DNA of 64,000 bases from Cellulophaga sp. HaHa_2_95 (GTDB lineage: Bacteria; Bacteroidota; Bacteroidia; Flavobacteriales; Flavobacteriaceae), in NCBI RefSeq assembly GCF_019278565.1, contig NZ_CP058988.1, positions 4,278,001-4,342,000 on the forward strand, read 5' to 3'. Positions 36,196 to 46,363 of the stretch are shown in pieces. Made by a program: the position numbers and the translations under genes. The notes under the pieces were generated by a model. It was not told where the DNA came from. It worked only from the letters and a program-made list of their open reading frames with translations, and made no database searches. The stretch's first letter is position 1. Each line of letters starts with the position of its first letter.

Positions 36196-36891
36196 TCAAT
36201 CAAAACAATCAGAGCACGGCTTTCTTTTAAAGGTGTACGTTAAGGTTAACCCAGAGAAAACATACCAATCGTTACTAAAAATATTTCCAAATTCTACATC
36301 TAACGAATCTAGATTATCATCTTCAGGATTACTAAAATCTAAGTTATCCGTAAACGTGTATCTCGCGCCAATTTCCCCTCCTAAGATAAGCACTTGGCTA
36401 ATTCTATATTTAAATCCTATGGTCATCGGTATAGCAAAAGCACCATCCCTTTGATCATCATAATTTATAACCTGGTTAGCATCTATATAATTATAATCAT
36501 ACCTAAAATAGGTAATCCCTGTATATAAATACGGTGTAAATGCAGGTCCTAACCTGTGTAAATTGTACTCCACAAAATTAAGCTCTAATCCTGCAGAAAA
36601 TTCCAATATACTATTATCAACGACATATCCTCTTTGTTGCCTAGAGGTCATACTTGATTTTGTATCGTCTGCTGTAAACTCTCCATACAAGACGCTTGCA
36701 CGCCATGCGTATCGTTTACTCTTATTCCATTTAAAAATACCTCCAAAAGCCGGACCAGATGGTAATATATAATTTGTACGTCCTACATCTCCTATATTAT
36801 TCAATCCACCAGCCATTACTCCAACCTCGAACGTTTGTCCTTTCATTTCAAAAAAAGAAAAGACAACAATTAGCACCAAAAATGTCCTCAT
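36196..36891 (-). CDS. DUF6089 family outer-membrane-like protein
   Basis: A 231-residue exported protein with a signal peptide (MRTFLVLIVVFSFFEMKGQ) and an outer-membrane barrel-like composition (FEVGVMAGGLNNIGDV, YRISQVLILGGEIGARYTF). The terminal segment has Cys pair CSDC. It belongs to the DUF6089 family, always near cell-envelope genes in my experience of Bacteroidetes; function unknown. The ATG at 36891 gives the signal peptide; 40 codons upstream are unlikely. A -7 box lies 17 nt upstream. It is followed by uppS within 6 nt. Confidence 0.82.
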   Translation of the reverse strand: MRTFLVLIVVFSFFEMKGQTFEVGVMAGGLNNIGDVGRTNYILPSGPAFGGIFKWNKSKRYAWRASVLYGEFTADDTKSSMTSRQQRGYVVDNSILEFSAGLELNFVEYNLHRLGPAFTPYLYTGITYFRYDYNYIDANQVINYDDQRDGAFAIPMTIGFKYRISQVLILGGEIGARYTFTDNLDFSNPEDDNLDSLDVEFGNIFSNDWYVFSGLTLTYTFKRKPCSDCFD

Positions 36892-36907
36892 GTATTTTAA
36901 AAGTTTG

Positions 36908-36915
36908 CAAATATA
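36908..36915 (-). promoter_or_regulatory. Candidate -7 box for the DUF6089-uppS-bamA unit
   Basis: TATATTTG on the minus strand, 17 nt before the DUF6089 ATG. It fits TAnnTTTG; the -33 region is not clear. Confidence 0.45.
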
Positions 36916-37007
36916 ACAATTCCAACAGTTTATAAAACTGAAATTATTAGATTGATGTTCTCTAAATGATAAACAACAATTCGCACTATTTATTGTTTTA
37001 AAACCAA

Positions 37008-37889
37008 TCAATTACGCTTATCCTCACCCCATAATAATTTATTACGTAGGGTTTTTAAAAAGCTTTCAGAAGTATATTCTATCATTTTAATTGTGATAGC
37101 CGATTTTTTGATTCTAATTTCTCTGCCATTTTCTACCGTAGCAATCCTAGAATCTAAAGACACCAAATGATTCTCTTCTCTTCCCGAAACCTTCAACCTA
37201 ATTTCTGTATCATCAGAAATCACCAATGGCCTAGCATTTAAATTATGAGGTGCAATAGGTGTTAATATTAACGATTTCGCTGTAGGAGCTATCACAGGAC
37301 CCCCACAACTCAAGGAATACCCAGTAGACCCTGTAGGCGTAGCTACAATAAGCCCATCTGCCCAATAAGATGTCAAATACTCCCCATTTAAATGCGTCTC
37401 CACGGTAATCATAGATGTCGTATCTTTTCTACTTACCGTCACTTCATTTAAAGCAAAATTTAAATTTTCAAATTCTGGCAACTGAGGTTCCGTGTGCACT
37501 TCAACCAAGCTTCTTTCTACAATAGTATAGTCTCCAGAAACAAATTCTTTCACCACTTTGCGTACATCTTCTTTTTTAAAAGTGGACAAAAACCCTAAAC
37601 GACCCGTATTAACCCCCACTATAGGAATATTCAAATCTCGGACATAGGTGATTGCGCGTAGTATGGTACCATCTCCCCCAAAACTTACGAACATATCAAA
37701 AGAATTATCCAAACCACTTTCCGCAGTAAACACCTCAAATTCTTTTACTGTTCTAGATTTTTCTAGTAACTCATAGAACTCCTTTTCAAAATAAATCTCA
37801 GCAGGAATAGTGCTCAATTCATCCAATAACTCAACTACATAATCAAGTGCATTATCTGAATAAGTTTGTCCGTAAATGGCAACTTTCAT
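37008..37889 (-). CDS. nadK: NAD kinase
   Basis: A 293-residue NAD kinase that makes NADP from NAD and ATP. The GGDG motif is at 71-74 (SFGGDGTILRAITYV), and the NTGRLGFLS and TPTGSTGYSLSCGGP motifs follow. It starts 5 nt after the CBS gene stop, forming one unit with it; DUF6089 follows but has its own promoter-like box. Confidence 0.97.
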   Translation of the reverse strand: MKVAIYGQTYSDNALDYVVELLDELSTIPAEIYFEKEFYELLEKSRTVKEFEVFTAESGLDNSFDMFVSFGGDGTILRAITYVRDLNIPIVGVNTGRLGFLSTFKKEDVRKVVKEFVSGDYTIVERSLVEVHTEPQLPEFENLNFALNEVTVSRKDTTSMITVETHLNGEYLTSYWADGLIVATPTGSTGYSLSCGGPVIAPTAKSLILTPIAPHNLNARPLVISDDTEIRLKVSGREENHLVSLDSRIATVENGREIRIKKSAITIKMIEYTSESFLKTLRNKLLWGEDKRN

Positions 37890-37894
37890 AAAAA

Positions 37895-38551
37895 TTATAC
37901 GTTTAAATATTTAGTCAAATAATCAGATCGTTCTTTTAAATCTTCTAAGAATTGATCATCATTGTTGCCATATAATATACTGTAATTATACCTTCTAAAG
38001 GTCTGTATAATATCATTTAAATTAGAACTTCCAATTTTAATAGTCACCTGAATAACGTCATTCTTAGAATCGGTTATAAAGCCTCCAATTAATTTTGCAT
38101 TGTTACTTTCTACGATCTGAGCAATCTCACTAAAAGAATAATCCTTAATACCTTTAGCAACCACCAGGATACCACCAGGCTCCGTAAAAAATGGTGTATC
38201 TATAAAAACACTAACAATATCCGTTAGCAAATAATATCCAATTACTTGAGAGTTCTCATCCAAAACAGGAAGAATATTAGCTTCATTTCTAGCAAAAGAT
38301 TCTAGAACATCTAACCAAGAAGTTTCTCGGGTCACAAAAACAGATTCTAGGCTATATTTGTAATCTTCTATTTTAGTTGAAATATTAAAAAGCTCCATAT
38401 CATTCTCTGCCAAAACTCCTAAGAATTTATCTTGAGCAACAATAGCCACGTGAGAATGTGTTGTGTCTTTAAAAAATTTCACAACATCTTTCATGGATCC
38501 TTCCAATACAAATACAGGAAGTGTTGTTATTATATGTGATTGTATATTCAT
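37895..38551 (-). CDS. CBS domain protein
   Basis: A 218-residue protein with a tandem CBS pair (about residues 1-135), the adenine-nucleotide-sensing module, and an ACT-like C-terminal region (about 140-218; ISFSEIAQIVESNNAKLIGG-type). It is probably a regulator rather than an enzyme, and it precedes nadK by 5 nt. It is divergent from pdxJ. Confidence 0.85.
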   Translation of the reverse strand: MNIQSHIITTLPVFVLEGSMKDVVKFFKDTTHSHVAIVAQDKFLGVLAENDMELFNISTKIEDYKYSLESVFVTRETSWLDVLESFARNEANILPVLDENSQVIGYYLLTDIVSVFIDTPFFTEPGGILVVAKGIKDYSFSEIAQIVESNNAKLIGGFITDSKNDVIQVTIKIGSSNLNDIIQTFRRYNYSILYGNNDDQFLEDLKERSDYLTKYLNV

Positions 38552-38609
38552 ATTCCTTATAATTACTGCAAATTACTAATTAAATATGGCAAAAAGCATG
38601 CCTTATTTG

Positions 38610-38617
38610 TATTTTTG
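38610..38617 (+). promoter_or_regulatory. Candidate -7 box for pdxJ
   Basis: TATTTTTG, 20 nt before the pdxJ ATG, fits TAnnTTTG. Confidence 0.38.
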
Positions 38618-38637
38618 TTTTCAAGAAATTGGAACTA

Positions 38638-39366
38638 ATGACAAAACTAAGTGTTAATATAAATAAAATTGCAACGTTAAGAAACGCAAGAGGTGGCAAT
38701 GTGCCAAATTTACTCACCGTTGCTAAAGACATTGAAGAATTCGGGGCTCAGGGAATTACAATTCATCCAAGACCCGACGAAAGACATATACGATATGCCG
38801 ATGCTCGTGATTTAAAAAATATTGTGACTACAGAATACAATATTGAAGGCAATCCTAATCAGAAATTTATAGAGTTAGTTTTAGCAATAAAACCTACACA
38901 AGTAACACTGGTTCCTGATGCCGAGGATGCGATCACCTCTAATGCCGGATGGGACACTATAAAACACCAAGACTTTTTAAAAGAAATTATCCAAACATTT
39001 AAAAGTAACAATATTAGAACCTCCATATTTGTTGACCCAATTAGTACCATTATAGAACATGCAGCAAAAACAGGTACAGACCGCATTGAATTATATACCG
39101 AAAGCTATGCACATAATTATGGCCTAGCAACAACTACTGAAGAAAAAGAAGCTGCCATTGCGCCCTTTACAAAAGCCGCACTCACCGCAAATTCTGTAGG
39201 TCTTGGTATAAATGCAGGTCACGATTTAAGCTTAGATAACATACGTTACTTTAAAGAAAATGTTCCAAATTTACTAGAAGTGTCTATTGGTCATGCCTTG
39301 ATATGCGAAGCTTTATACCTTGGGCTAGATAATGTGATTAACATGTATTTACACAAATTAAAATAA
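38638..39366 (+). CDS. pdxJ: Pyridoxine 5'-phosphate synthase
   Basis: A 242-residue TIM-barrel enzyme that builds the pyridoxine ring from deoxyxylulose phosphate and 3-amino-2-oxopropyl phosphate. Typical motifs are [59 protein letters not shown], and [12 protein letters not shown]. The ATG at 38638 fits the family; an upstream TTG adds three residues. It shares one base (TAATG) with the esterase that follows. Confidence 0.97.
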   Translation: MTKLSVNINKIATLRNARGGNVPNLLTVAKDIEEFGAQGITIHPRPDERHIRYADARDLKNIVTTEYNIEGNPNQKFIELVLAIKPTQVTLVPDAEDAITSNAGWDTIKHQDFLKEIIQTFKSNNIRTSIFVDPISTIIEHAAKTGTDRIELYTESYAHNYGLATTTEEKEAAIAPFTKAALTANSVGLGINAGHDLSLDNIRYFKENVPNLLEVSIGHALICEALYLGLDNVINMYLHKLK

Positions 39367-40136
39367 TGCAGATATTACACTCTCAAATACTAGGCAGCGG
39401 CAAACCCTTAATTATCCTTCATGGTTTTTTAGGCATGTCTGACAATTGGAAAACTTTAGGCAACCAGTATTCAGAAAATGGTTTTGAGGTACACCTTATT
39501 GACCAAAGAAATCATGGAAAAAGCTTTCAATCGGACACGTTTAACTACGATGTATTAGCGGAAGATTTACTACATTATATGGCACATCACAAGATTGATA
39601 AAACAATTTTACTAGGCCATTCCATGGGCGGTAAAACAGCCATGCTTTTTGCGTGCACTTACCCTGAGAAAGTAGAAAAATTACTTATTGCAGATATAGC
39701 TCCAAAATACTACCCACCACATCACCAAGAAATTATCAACGCTTTAAATGCAATAGACTTAGAAATCTTAAGCTCTAGAACAGATGCAGACACTGCACTA
39801 AAGAAACATATCAGAGATTTTGGGACACGACAATTTCTATTAAAGAATTTGTATTGGAGAGAAAAAGGGAAACTAGATTTCAGGTTTAACCTGAGGGTGC
39901 TAAGTGAGCGCATGGAAGAAGTAGGTGAAAACATTAACAACACTGATAGCTACGCAGGTCCTACCCTATTTTTACGAGGAGACAGATCTGAATACATTGC
40001 CCTTGAAGATTACCCCGAAATAAAAAGGCATTTTCCTGAAGCACAAGTAGAAGAAATAAAAAATGCAGGGCACTGGCTACATGCCGAAAATCCAAAGCAG
40101 TTTTATGAAGTTTCATTCGCTTTTATGAACAATTAA
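39366..40136 (+). CDS. Alpha/beta hydrolase, YbfF-like esterase
   Basis: A 256-residue alpha/beta hydrolase. The nucleophile is in LGHSMGGKTAML, the acid in RGDRSEYI, and the His in NAGHWLHAENP; HGFLGMSDNWK is the oxyanion region. It resembles the YbfF-type esterases. The natural substrate is unknown. It is translationally coupled to pdxJ. Confidence 0.88.
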   Translation: MQILHSQILGSGKPLIILHGFLGMSDNWKTLGNQYSENGFEVHLIDQRNHGKSFQSDTFNYDVLAEDLLHYMAHHKIDKTILLGHSMGGKTAMLFACTYPEKVEKLLIADIAPKYYPPHHQEIINALNAIDLEILSSRTDADTALKKHIRDFGTRQFLLKNLYWREKGKLDFRFNLRVLSERMEEVGENINNTDSYAGPTLFLRGDRSEYIALEDYPEIKRHFPEAQVEEIKNAGHWLHAENPKQFYEVSFAFMNN

Positions 40137-40251
40137 AAACAGGCTAACTCTTAATTATTTTAAATAATAACTTAAAACAATATCATTTTATATTCCTAAC
40201 TTTAAAATACTTAGTACTAAGTAAAATTTTTTAATTTAAAATCTAACTCTT

Positions 40252-40599
40252 ATGAAATTTATACTCCGAATATTATTAAGCGCACTAGCTGTAGTCATCT
40301 TATCCTATGTACTACCTCATGTAAATGTTGACAGCTTTTTTACGGCAATTATAGTAGCTGTTGTTTTAAGTTTACTAAATTTCATCGTCAAGCCAATTTT
40401 AGTCATCCTTACATTACCAGTTACCATCATCACACTAGGCTTATTTCTATTGATTATCAATGCGATCATCATTTTATTAGCCAGTAATTTAATTAGTGGT
40501 TTTACGGTAGATGGTGTTTTATGGGCGATACTATTTAGTTTATGCTTATCTTTTTTACAATCTATATTATTCTCCTTATTAAATGATGACAAGCAATAA
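40252..40599 (+). CDS. Small membrane protein, Phage_holin_4_2/YvlD-like family
   Basis: A 115-residue protein with four hydrophobic stretches and no long loops. It resembles the chromosomal YvlD-type proteins that share the Phage_holin_4_2 family name (LPHVNVDSFFTAIIVAVVLS, LNFIVKPILVILTLPVTI). No phage genes are nearby, so a holin role is unlikely. It precedes tig but has its own spacing and the tig promoter lies between them. Confidence 0.75.
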   Translation: MKFILRILLSALAVVILSYVLPHVNVDSFFTAIIVAVVLSLLNFIVKPILVILTLPVTIITLGLFLLIINAIIILLASNLISGFTVDGVLWAILFSLCLSFLQSILFSLLNDDKQ

Positions 40600-40634
40600 G
40601 AAGTTATACTTTTGAAATTCAGCAACTTAAAAAG

Positions 40635-40665
40635 TTGGCAGAATTGACAAAATGTAGTACTTTTG
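40635..40665 (+). promoter_or_regulatory. Promoter of tig
   Basis: A -33 TTG (40635-40637), 20-nt spacer, and -7 box TACTTTTG (40658-40665) fit the Bacteroidetes consensus well. The tig ATG is 37 nt downstream. Confidence 0.7.
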
Positions 40666-40701
40666 CACACCATTTTATTGAAGTAAAATTAGATATAGAG
40701 T

Positions 40702-42024
40702 ATGAATATCACTAAAGAACAGATTGACGAATTAAATGCTGTTGTAAAGGTTGCCGTTACAAAAGATGATTATCAAGACAAGGTAGAAAGTATTCTTAAG
40801 GATTACAGGAAACAAGCAAATATCCCTGGATTCAGAAAAGGACAAGTACCTATGGGTCTTATCAAGAAACAATACGGAAAAGCCGTATTAGTTGATGAAG
40901 TAAACAAATTATTACAAGACAACCTTAATAAGTATCTTACTGAGGAAAAGTTAGATGTTCTTGGTAATCCATTACCAAAACAACGTGATAATTTCAATTG
41001 GGATGCTGAAGATTTTGAATTCGAATTTGAATTAGGTTTAGCGCCTAATTTTGAAGTAGATTTAAAATCTAAGAAAGCAATCACAGAATACAAAATAGTT
41101 GCGGATGATAAAATGATCAACGAACAAGTTGAACGTATTCAGAAGCAATATGGCGCACTTACTAGCAAGACTGAAGTAAGTAAAAAAGACGAAGTTGTTG
41201 GTGTTTTCAAAAATGAAGAAGAAGAAATTGAAAACAAAGCTACCTTAGAAATAAGCACGCTTAAAAGTAAAAAAGCAACAGACGCTTTAGTAGGGAGCAA
41301 AGTTGGTGATGTTATCAGTATCAGCACTAAAGGTTTGTTTAGTGAAGATCAAGAATTAGCTTCTGCTTTAGGAATCCAAGCAGAGAAAGCAGAAAAACTC
41401 GCTATTGATGTAACATTCACTATCGAAGAAATTAACGAAAGAGAACCTGCAAAATTAGATCAAGAATTATTTGATAAACTTTTTGGCAAAGACGTTGTTT
41501 CTTCAGAAGAAGAGCTTAAAGCAAAAATCAAAGAAGATTCTGAGCAGCAATTTGCACAACAAGCAGATCAAAAGCTATTAAATGATATCACTGAAAATTT
41601 CATTGATACTACAAAGTTTGACTTACCTACAGATTTCTTAAAAAAATGGATCAAATTAACGGGTGAAAAAGTTTTAACAGACGAAGAGGCTACTGAAGAG
41701 TTCGAAAAATCAGAAAAAGGCTTACGTTACCAATTAATTGAAGGTAAGATTATTACAGAAAATAAACTTCAAGTTCAATTTGATGAATTAAAAGAATTTT
41801 CTAAGGGTTTTATTAAATCTCAAATGGCACAATTTGGCCAAATGAATCCAGCTGAAGAAGAATTAGAAAACATCGCAGGTAGAGTTTTATCTAACCAAGA
41901 TGAAGTGAAGCGTTTGTCTGAGCAGTTAATGAGTCAAAAATTATTAACGCTTTACAAAGAAAAAGCAAATCTAAAAACTAAAGAGGTTACCTACGAAAAC
42001 TTTGTGAAGGAAGTTTACGGGTAG
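40702..42024 (+). CDS. tig: Trigger factor
   Basis: A 440-residue ribosome-bound chaperone. The ribosome-docking signature is in IPGFRKGQVPMGLIKKQYG (about 47-65), and the C-terminal substrate-binding region is helical. The middle FKBP-type peptidyl-prolyl isomerase domain is not recognisable by eye, as is common in Bacteroidetes trigger factors. It is transcribed ahead of clpP and clpX, but a terminator separates it from them. Confidence 0.93.
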   Translation: MNITKEQIDELNAVVKVAVTKDDYQDKVESILKDYRKQANIPGFRKGQVPMGLIKKQYGKAVLVDEVNKLLQDNLNKYLTEEKLDVLGNPLPKQRDNFNWDAEDFEFEFELGLAPNFEVDLKSKKAITEYKIVADDKMINEQVERIQKQYGALTSKTEVSKKDEVVGVFKNEEEEIENKATLEISTLKSKKATDALVGSKVGDVISISTKGLFSEDQELASALGIQAEKAEKLAIDVTFTIEEINEREPAKLDQELFDKLFGKDVVSSEEELKAKIKEDSEQQFAQQADQKLLNDITENFIDTTKFDLPTDFLKKWIKLTGEKVLTDEEATEEFEKSEKGLRYQLIEGKIITENKLQVQFDELKEFSKGFIKSQMAQFGQMNPAEEELENIAGRVLSNQDEVKRLSEQLMSQKLLTLYKEKANLKTKEVTYENFVKEVYG

Positions 42025-42053
42025 TTTTTGAAAGATAAAATAAGTATCTTTAC

Positions 42054-42088
42054 GGTGTTGGAAACTTGTTTTCAACACCTTTTTTTTA
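42054..42088 (+). terminator. Terminator after tig
   Basis: GGTGTTG pairs with CAACACC in a short hairpin, followed by a run of eight T. Located about 30 nt after the tig stop. Confidence 0.9.
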
Positions 42089-42111
42089 TTTAAAAACACA
42101 TCTAGATATCT

Positions 42112-42792
42112 ATGGATTACGGAAAAGAATTCAAGAACTATGCTATAAAAGACCAAGGTATTAGTAGCATGTATTACGATAAAATCATGAGTAGCATGTA
42201 CCCTACAAACATGACTCCCAACATTATAGAAGAACGTCAATTAAATGCAATTGCTATGGACGTATTTTCAAGATTAATGATGGATAGAATCATATTTTTA
42301 GGTACGGGAATAAATGATCAAGTAGCAAACATTGTTCAAGCACAATTATTATTCTTAGAAAGTGCTGATGCATCAAAAGACATTCAAATTTATATAAACT
42401 CTCCAGGAGGTAGTGTATATGCTGGTTTAGGTATTTACGATACGATGCAATACATAAAGCCTGATGTAGCTACAATTTGCACAGGAATGGCAGCATCAAT
42501 GGGTGCCGTACTTCTATGCGCTGGCGAAAAAGGCAAACGTAGTGGATTAACCCACTCTCGTGTAATGATTCACCAACCAATGGGCGGTGCTCAAGGACAA
42601 GCTAGCGATATTGAAATTACTGCTAGAGAGATTTTAAAGCTTAAAGATGAATTATACGAAATCATCGCTAAGCACTCTCATCACGATATCGAAAAAGTAC
42701 GTGATGATAGTGATCGTGACTATTGGATGAAAGCTGACGAAGCTAAAACCTATGGTATGATCGATGAGATTCTTGCAAGAGAAACAAAGTAA
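42112..42792 (+). CDS. clpP: ATP-dependent Clp protease proteolytic subunit
   Basis: A 226-residue ClpP. The catalytic Ser is S129 in GMAASMGA and His H154 in VMIHQPMGGAQGQASD; the third residue is a later Asp. The N terminus is about 30 residues longer than in E. coli. It forms the protease chamber that ClpX feeds; clpX follows 98 nt downstream across a strong hairpin. Confidence 0.97.
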   Translation: MDYGKEFKNYAIKDQGISSMYYDKIMSSMYPTNMTPNIIEERQLNAIAMDVFSRLMMDRIIFLGTGINDQVANIVQAQLLFLESADASKDIQIYINSPGGSVYAGLGIYDTMQYIKPDVATICTGMAASMGAVLLCAGEKGKRSGLTHSRVMIHQPMGGAQGQASDIEITAREILKLKDELYEIIAKHSHHDIEKVRDDSDRDYWMKADEAKTYGMIDEILARETK

Positions 42793-42836
42793 TTTCGACA
42801 AAATATAAACTACTAAAAACAGTAGTAACATAAAAA

Positions 42837-42875
42837 AGTAAACTAAAACGACCTTTTTAAACGTTTTAGTTTACT
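42837..42875 (+). other. Perfect 14-bp hairpin between clpP and clpX
   Basis: AGTAAACTAAAACG pairs with CGTTTTAGTTTACT around 11 bases. No T-run follows; the clpX ATG is 16 nt away. It could attenuate, protect the clpP transcript or adjust the clpP:clpX ratio. Confidence 0.6.
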
Positions 42876-42890
42876 AATGGTATTAAAATT

Positions 42891-44126
42891 ATGGCAAAAG
42901 AAAGTTTAGAATGCTCTTTTTGTGGAAGAAAAAAACCAGAGACGAATTTATTAATCGCTGGTTTAGACGCCCACATATGTGACAGATGTATTGAGCAAGC
43001 TCATGGCATTGTTGCAGAAGAGTCCAAACAAACTAAAAATGAAGATTTATCTTCAGAATTAGTATTAAAAAAGCCTCTTGAAATAAAAGACTTTTTAGAC
43101 ACATTTATCATTGGACAAGAACGCACCAAGAAAGTTATGTCCGTTGCTGTCTACAATCACTATAAACGACTTTTACAACCTTCTTCGAAAGAAGATGATG
43201 TAGAAATCCAGAAAAGTAACATTATTATGGTGGGCCAGACAGGAACTGGTAAAACATTAATGGCTAAGACAATTGCCAAAATGCTTAATGTTCCTTTGGC
43301 TATCGTGGATGCAACCGTCCTTACAGAAGCTGGTTATGTTGGTGAAGATGTGGAAAGTATCTTAACGAGACTTTTACAAGCTGCTGATTACAACTTAGAA
43401 AAAGCAGAGCGCGGTATTGTATTTATTGATGAAATTGATAAAATTGCTCGTAAAAGCGATAACCCATCTATCACAAGAGATGTTTCTGGTGAAGGAGTAC
43501 AACAAGGCTTGCTTAAATTATTAGAAGGAACTGTTGTTAACGTTCCACCAAAAGGAGGCCGTAAGCATCCAGATCAAAAATTTATAGAGGTCAACACTGA
43601 AAATATTCTTTTCATTGCTGGTGGTGCTTTTGACGGTATTGAGCGCGCAATCAACAAGCGTTTAAATATGCAATCTATTGGCTATAGTGCTTCAAAGAAT
43701 GAAGACAGACCAGATGAAAACAACATTTTACAATATATTATCCCTAGAGATTTAAAAGAGTTTGGTTTAATCCCTGAAATCATTGGTAGACTTCCGGTAT
43801 TAACCCACATGAATCCTCTAGACACAAAAACCTTAAGAGCTATCTTAACAGAACCTAAGAACGCCATTATAAAACAATATGAGAAGTTGTTTAAAATGGA
43901 TGACGTTACGCTTACGGTTACTGATGATGCCTTAAACTATATTGTAGAGAAAGCCATTGAATACAAACTTGGCGCACGTGGTTTACGTTCTTTATGCGAA
44001 GCTATTTTTACCGATGCAATGTTTGAATTACCTAGTAGTGATGAAAAACAATTAAAAGTGTCTAAATCGTACGCAGAGAAAAAACTATCGTTTGATACGA
44101 TCAAAAAATTAAAAGCAGTTTCTTAA
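42891..44126 (+). CDS. clpX: ATP-dependent Clp protease ATP-binding subunit ClpX
   Basis: A 411-residue AAA+ unfoldase. The N-terminal zinc-binding site is C8, C11, C30, C33. Walker A is GQTGTGKT (115-122) and Walker B is GIVFIDEID; the [19 protein letters not shown] pore region and GARGLRS sensor-2 region are present. Its stop codon overlaps the stop of the convergent hydrolase gene, and a terminator spans both ends. Confidence 0.98.
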   Translation: MAKESLECSFCGRKKPETNLLIAGLDAHICDRCIEQAHGIVAEESKQTKNEDLSSELVLKKPLEIKDFLDTFIIGQERTKKVMSVAVYNHYKRLLQPSSKEDDVEIQKSNIIMVGQTGTGKTLMAKTIAKMLNVPLAIVDATVLTEAGYVGEDVESILTRLLQAADYNLEKAERGIVFIDEIDKIARKSDNPSITRDVSGEGVQQGLLKLLEGTVVNVPPKGGRKHPDQKFIEVNTENILFIAGGAFDGIERAINKRLNMQSIGYSASKNEDRPDENNILQYIIPRDLKEFGLIPEIIGRLPVLTHMNPLDTKTLRAILTEPKNAIIKQYEKLFKMDDVTLTVTDDALNYIVEKAIEYKLGARGLRSLCEAIFTDAMFELPSSDEKQLKVSKSYAEKKLSFDTIKKLKAVS

Positions 44127-44146
44127 TCTTGAAACTGCTTTTTTAT
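44111..44146. terminator. Bidirectional terminator spanning two convergent stop codons
   Basis: AAAAGCAGTTTC pairs with GAAACTGCTTTT, with T-run on the plus strand. The left arm codes for the end of ClpX, and the right arm for the end of the hydrolase. Confidence 0.8.
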
Positions 44147-44668
44147 AACTTTATCAAGCAATTCTAAACAGACTTGCTTGATAATTTTTTCGTCTGAATA
44201 CAGTTCATGTCCAAAACCTGAAGCTTCAGTAACGGAAATATCTAAATTATCTCCCCATTCTTTTTCTGGCCTATATTGATCATTGGCTCCAAATACTAAT
44301 TTGAACGGAAAATTGGGTTTCATTTTTTCAAAACGTACTCTTGTTGGAGAAATAGCATGTAAGGATTTTACAGACAACCCCTGTAAACCAGCCTTGTATA
44401 CAATTGTACCACCGGTACTAAAAGCCAAATAATGACTTGGAATTGTTTCTCTTTTTAATAAATGAGCTACAGCAGTTTCTATACCACCATGTACAAACTC
44501 ATGATGTAAAGATTCTTGATTTTCTACCACCAAATTTATATTTGCCAGTTCTTGACAATCATAGAAGACAATATCAAAATGCTGCTGAAGGTATCCTAAA
44601 TAAGACGTAATCCACTGTCCTCTCTTGGTGCCCCACATATCAGAGACTATTACTAATCTTTCTGCCAT
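44123..44668 (-). CDS. Alpha/beta-hydrolase-like protein
   Basis: A 181-residue protein. A hydrolase triad can be proposed: Ser in [14 protein letters not shown], Asp in FGANDQYRP and His in [10 protein letters not shown]. The chain is short for the fold (lacking a cap). No closer family is recognised. The gene overlaps clpX by 4 nt and is followed by the shared terminator. Confidence 0.65.
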   Translation of the reverse strand: MAERLVIVSDMWGTKRGQWITSYLGYLQQHFDIVFYDCQELANINLVVENQESLHHEFVHGGIETAVAHLLKRETIPSHYLAFSTGGTIVYKAGLQGLSVKSLHAISPTRVRFEKMKPNFPFKLVFGANDQYRPEKEWGDNLDISVTEASGFGHELYSDEKIIKQVCLELLDKVIKKQFQD

Positions 44669-44740
44669 AATTATAGTTAATTTTTATTGATTGGTTAGTT
44701 ATTACAATAAATGTTACCCTAAAACGGAAGAAAAACTATT

Positions 44741-46255
44741 TTATTGGTTCATCCCTAACAATTCCTCAACATAATCTCTTTTATTAGACAGCCTAGGAAT
44801 CTTATGTTGCCCCCCCAACTTATCTTTCAATTTTAACCAATCATAAAATAAATTTTCTCGAGCCACATGTACCTTAGGCATTTTCAATGTAATATTATTA
44901 TAGCGCTTTGCTTCATAATCTGAGTTGAGAGACTTTAAAGCATTATCTAAGATTTCTGTAAAATAAGCAACCTCTTTTGGTGGTTTTCTAAATTCGATAA
45001 TCCATTCATGCCCCCCTTTCTCTGTACCTGCCATAAAAATAGGCCCCGCTGTATAATCCTTTATTTCCGAATCAGTCTTTATACACGTATTACGCAACGC
45101 TTCCTCCGCATTTTCTATGATTAACTCCTCACCAAACACATTAATATGGTGCTTAGTTCTCCCAGTAACTTTAATACGGTACGGACTAATTGAGGTGAAC
45201 TTTATCGTATCCCCTATTTTGTAACGCCACAAACCAGCATTGGTGGTTATAATTATAGCATAATTCTTATTCTTTTGCACTTCCCAAAGCGGTACAATTT
45301 TCTGCTCCTCATCATAATATGTATCCATTGAGATAAACTCATAAAAGATACCATAGTCCAACATTAATAAGAGCTCATCAGAATTGTTTCGATCTTGTAT
45401 TGCAAAGAACCCTTCAGAAGCATTATATATTTCGTAATAATTGAAACTTTTGCGGGGTAGCAGCTTTTTGTATTGTTCCTTGTAAGGATTAAAACTAACC
45501 CCGCCATGAAAGTACACTTCCAAATTCTCCCAAACTTGAAAAAGATGATCCTTACCCGTTTCCTCAATGACATTATTCATTAAAACCAACATCCAAGATG
45601 GAACACCTGCCAAGGAAGTTACATTCTCTTGAGTACTCTCTCTTATAATTGCTTTTAACTTAGATTCCCACTCACTCATTAAAGAAACCTTATTACTAGG
45701 TGTACTACTGAGTTCTGCCCAGAAAGGCATATTATCTATTAATATGGCAGACAGGTCTCCAAAGAACGTACCATTATCTTCATAGAGCTCCTTACTACCA
45801 CCTAAGCGCAAACTTTTACCCGTAAACAATTGCGAATTTTCATTATTATTCAAATACAAACAAAGTAAGTCTTTACCCGATTTATAATGGCAATCTTCTA
45901 AAGCTTCTGTACTTACCGGAATAAATTTACTTTTAGCATTGGTAGTACCACTGCTCTTTGCAAACCATTTGATTCCAGTAGGCCAAAAAATATTCTGCTC
46001 CCCTCTTCGTGTACGCTCAATATCAGGTTCCATTTCCTCATACGAGGTAACAGGCACTCTGCTTGCAAAAGTCCTATAACTTACTATAGAACCAAATTCG
46101 TGCTTCCTCCCTATTTCCGTGTCTTTTGCAAAAGACAACAGCTGCATCAACACTTCTTGCTGCACTTCTTCTGGGTATTTTAAAAAGAGTTCTATCTGAT
46201 GATAGCGCTTTTTCAACAACCAAGAAGCGATAGAATTAAATAATGGTATTGACAT
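44741..46255 (-). CDS. GH3 family protein (acyl-adenylate-forming type)
   Basis: A 504-residue protein of the GH3 family, related to plant GH3 acyl-acid amido synthetases of the ANL superfamily. Visible motifs are WFAKSSGTTNAKSKFIP (adenylation P-loop-like) near residue 98 and NYYEIYNASEGFFAIQD and KIGDTIKF. Plant enzymes conjugate amino acids to hormones; the bacterial substrate is unknown. It is divergent from the DUF2797 gene. Confidence 0.88.
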   Translation of the reverse strand: MSIPLFNSIASWLLKKRYHQIELFLKYPEEVQQEVLMQLLSFAKDTEIGRKHEFGSIVSYRTFASRVPVTSYEEMEPDIERTRRGEQNIFWPTGIKWFAKSSGTTNAKSKFIPVSTEALEDCHYKSGKDLLCLYLNNNENSQLFTGKSLRLGGSKELYEDNGTFFGDLSAILIDNMPFWAELSSTPSNKVSLMSEWESKLKAIIRESTQENVTSLAGVPSWMLVLMNNVIEETGKDHLFQVWENLEVYFHGGVSFNPYKEQYKKLLPRKSFNYYEIYNASEGFFAIQDRNNSDELLLMLDYGIFYEFISMDTYYDEEQKIVPLWEVQKNKNYAIIITTNAGLWRYKIGDTIKFTSISPYRIKVTGRTKHHINVFGEELIIENAEEALRNTCIKTDSEIKDYTAGPIFMAGTEKGGHEWIIEFRKPPKEVAYFTEILDNALKSLNSDYEAKRYNNITLKMPKVHVARENLFYDWLKLKDKLGGQHKIPRLSNKRDYVEELLGMNQ

Positions 46256-46363
46256 TTTAGGTATCTTTAAGCCTTAATTAGTTTCATTAATTTGAGTTTA
46301 ACAATTTAAGAAATCGTTTTAAACTTTAAGGTTTTCGATTAAAAATTTACAGAGAAATATTTT

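Noticed and set aside
40252..40599. Holin-like gene as a sign of a prophage
   Set aside because: It is a chromosomal YvlD-type membrane protein. No phage structural, integrase or att-like sequence is nearby.
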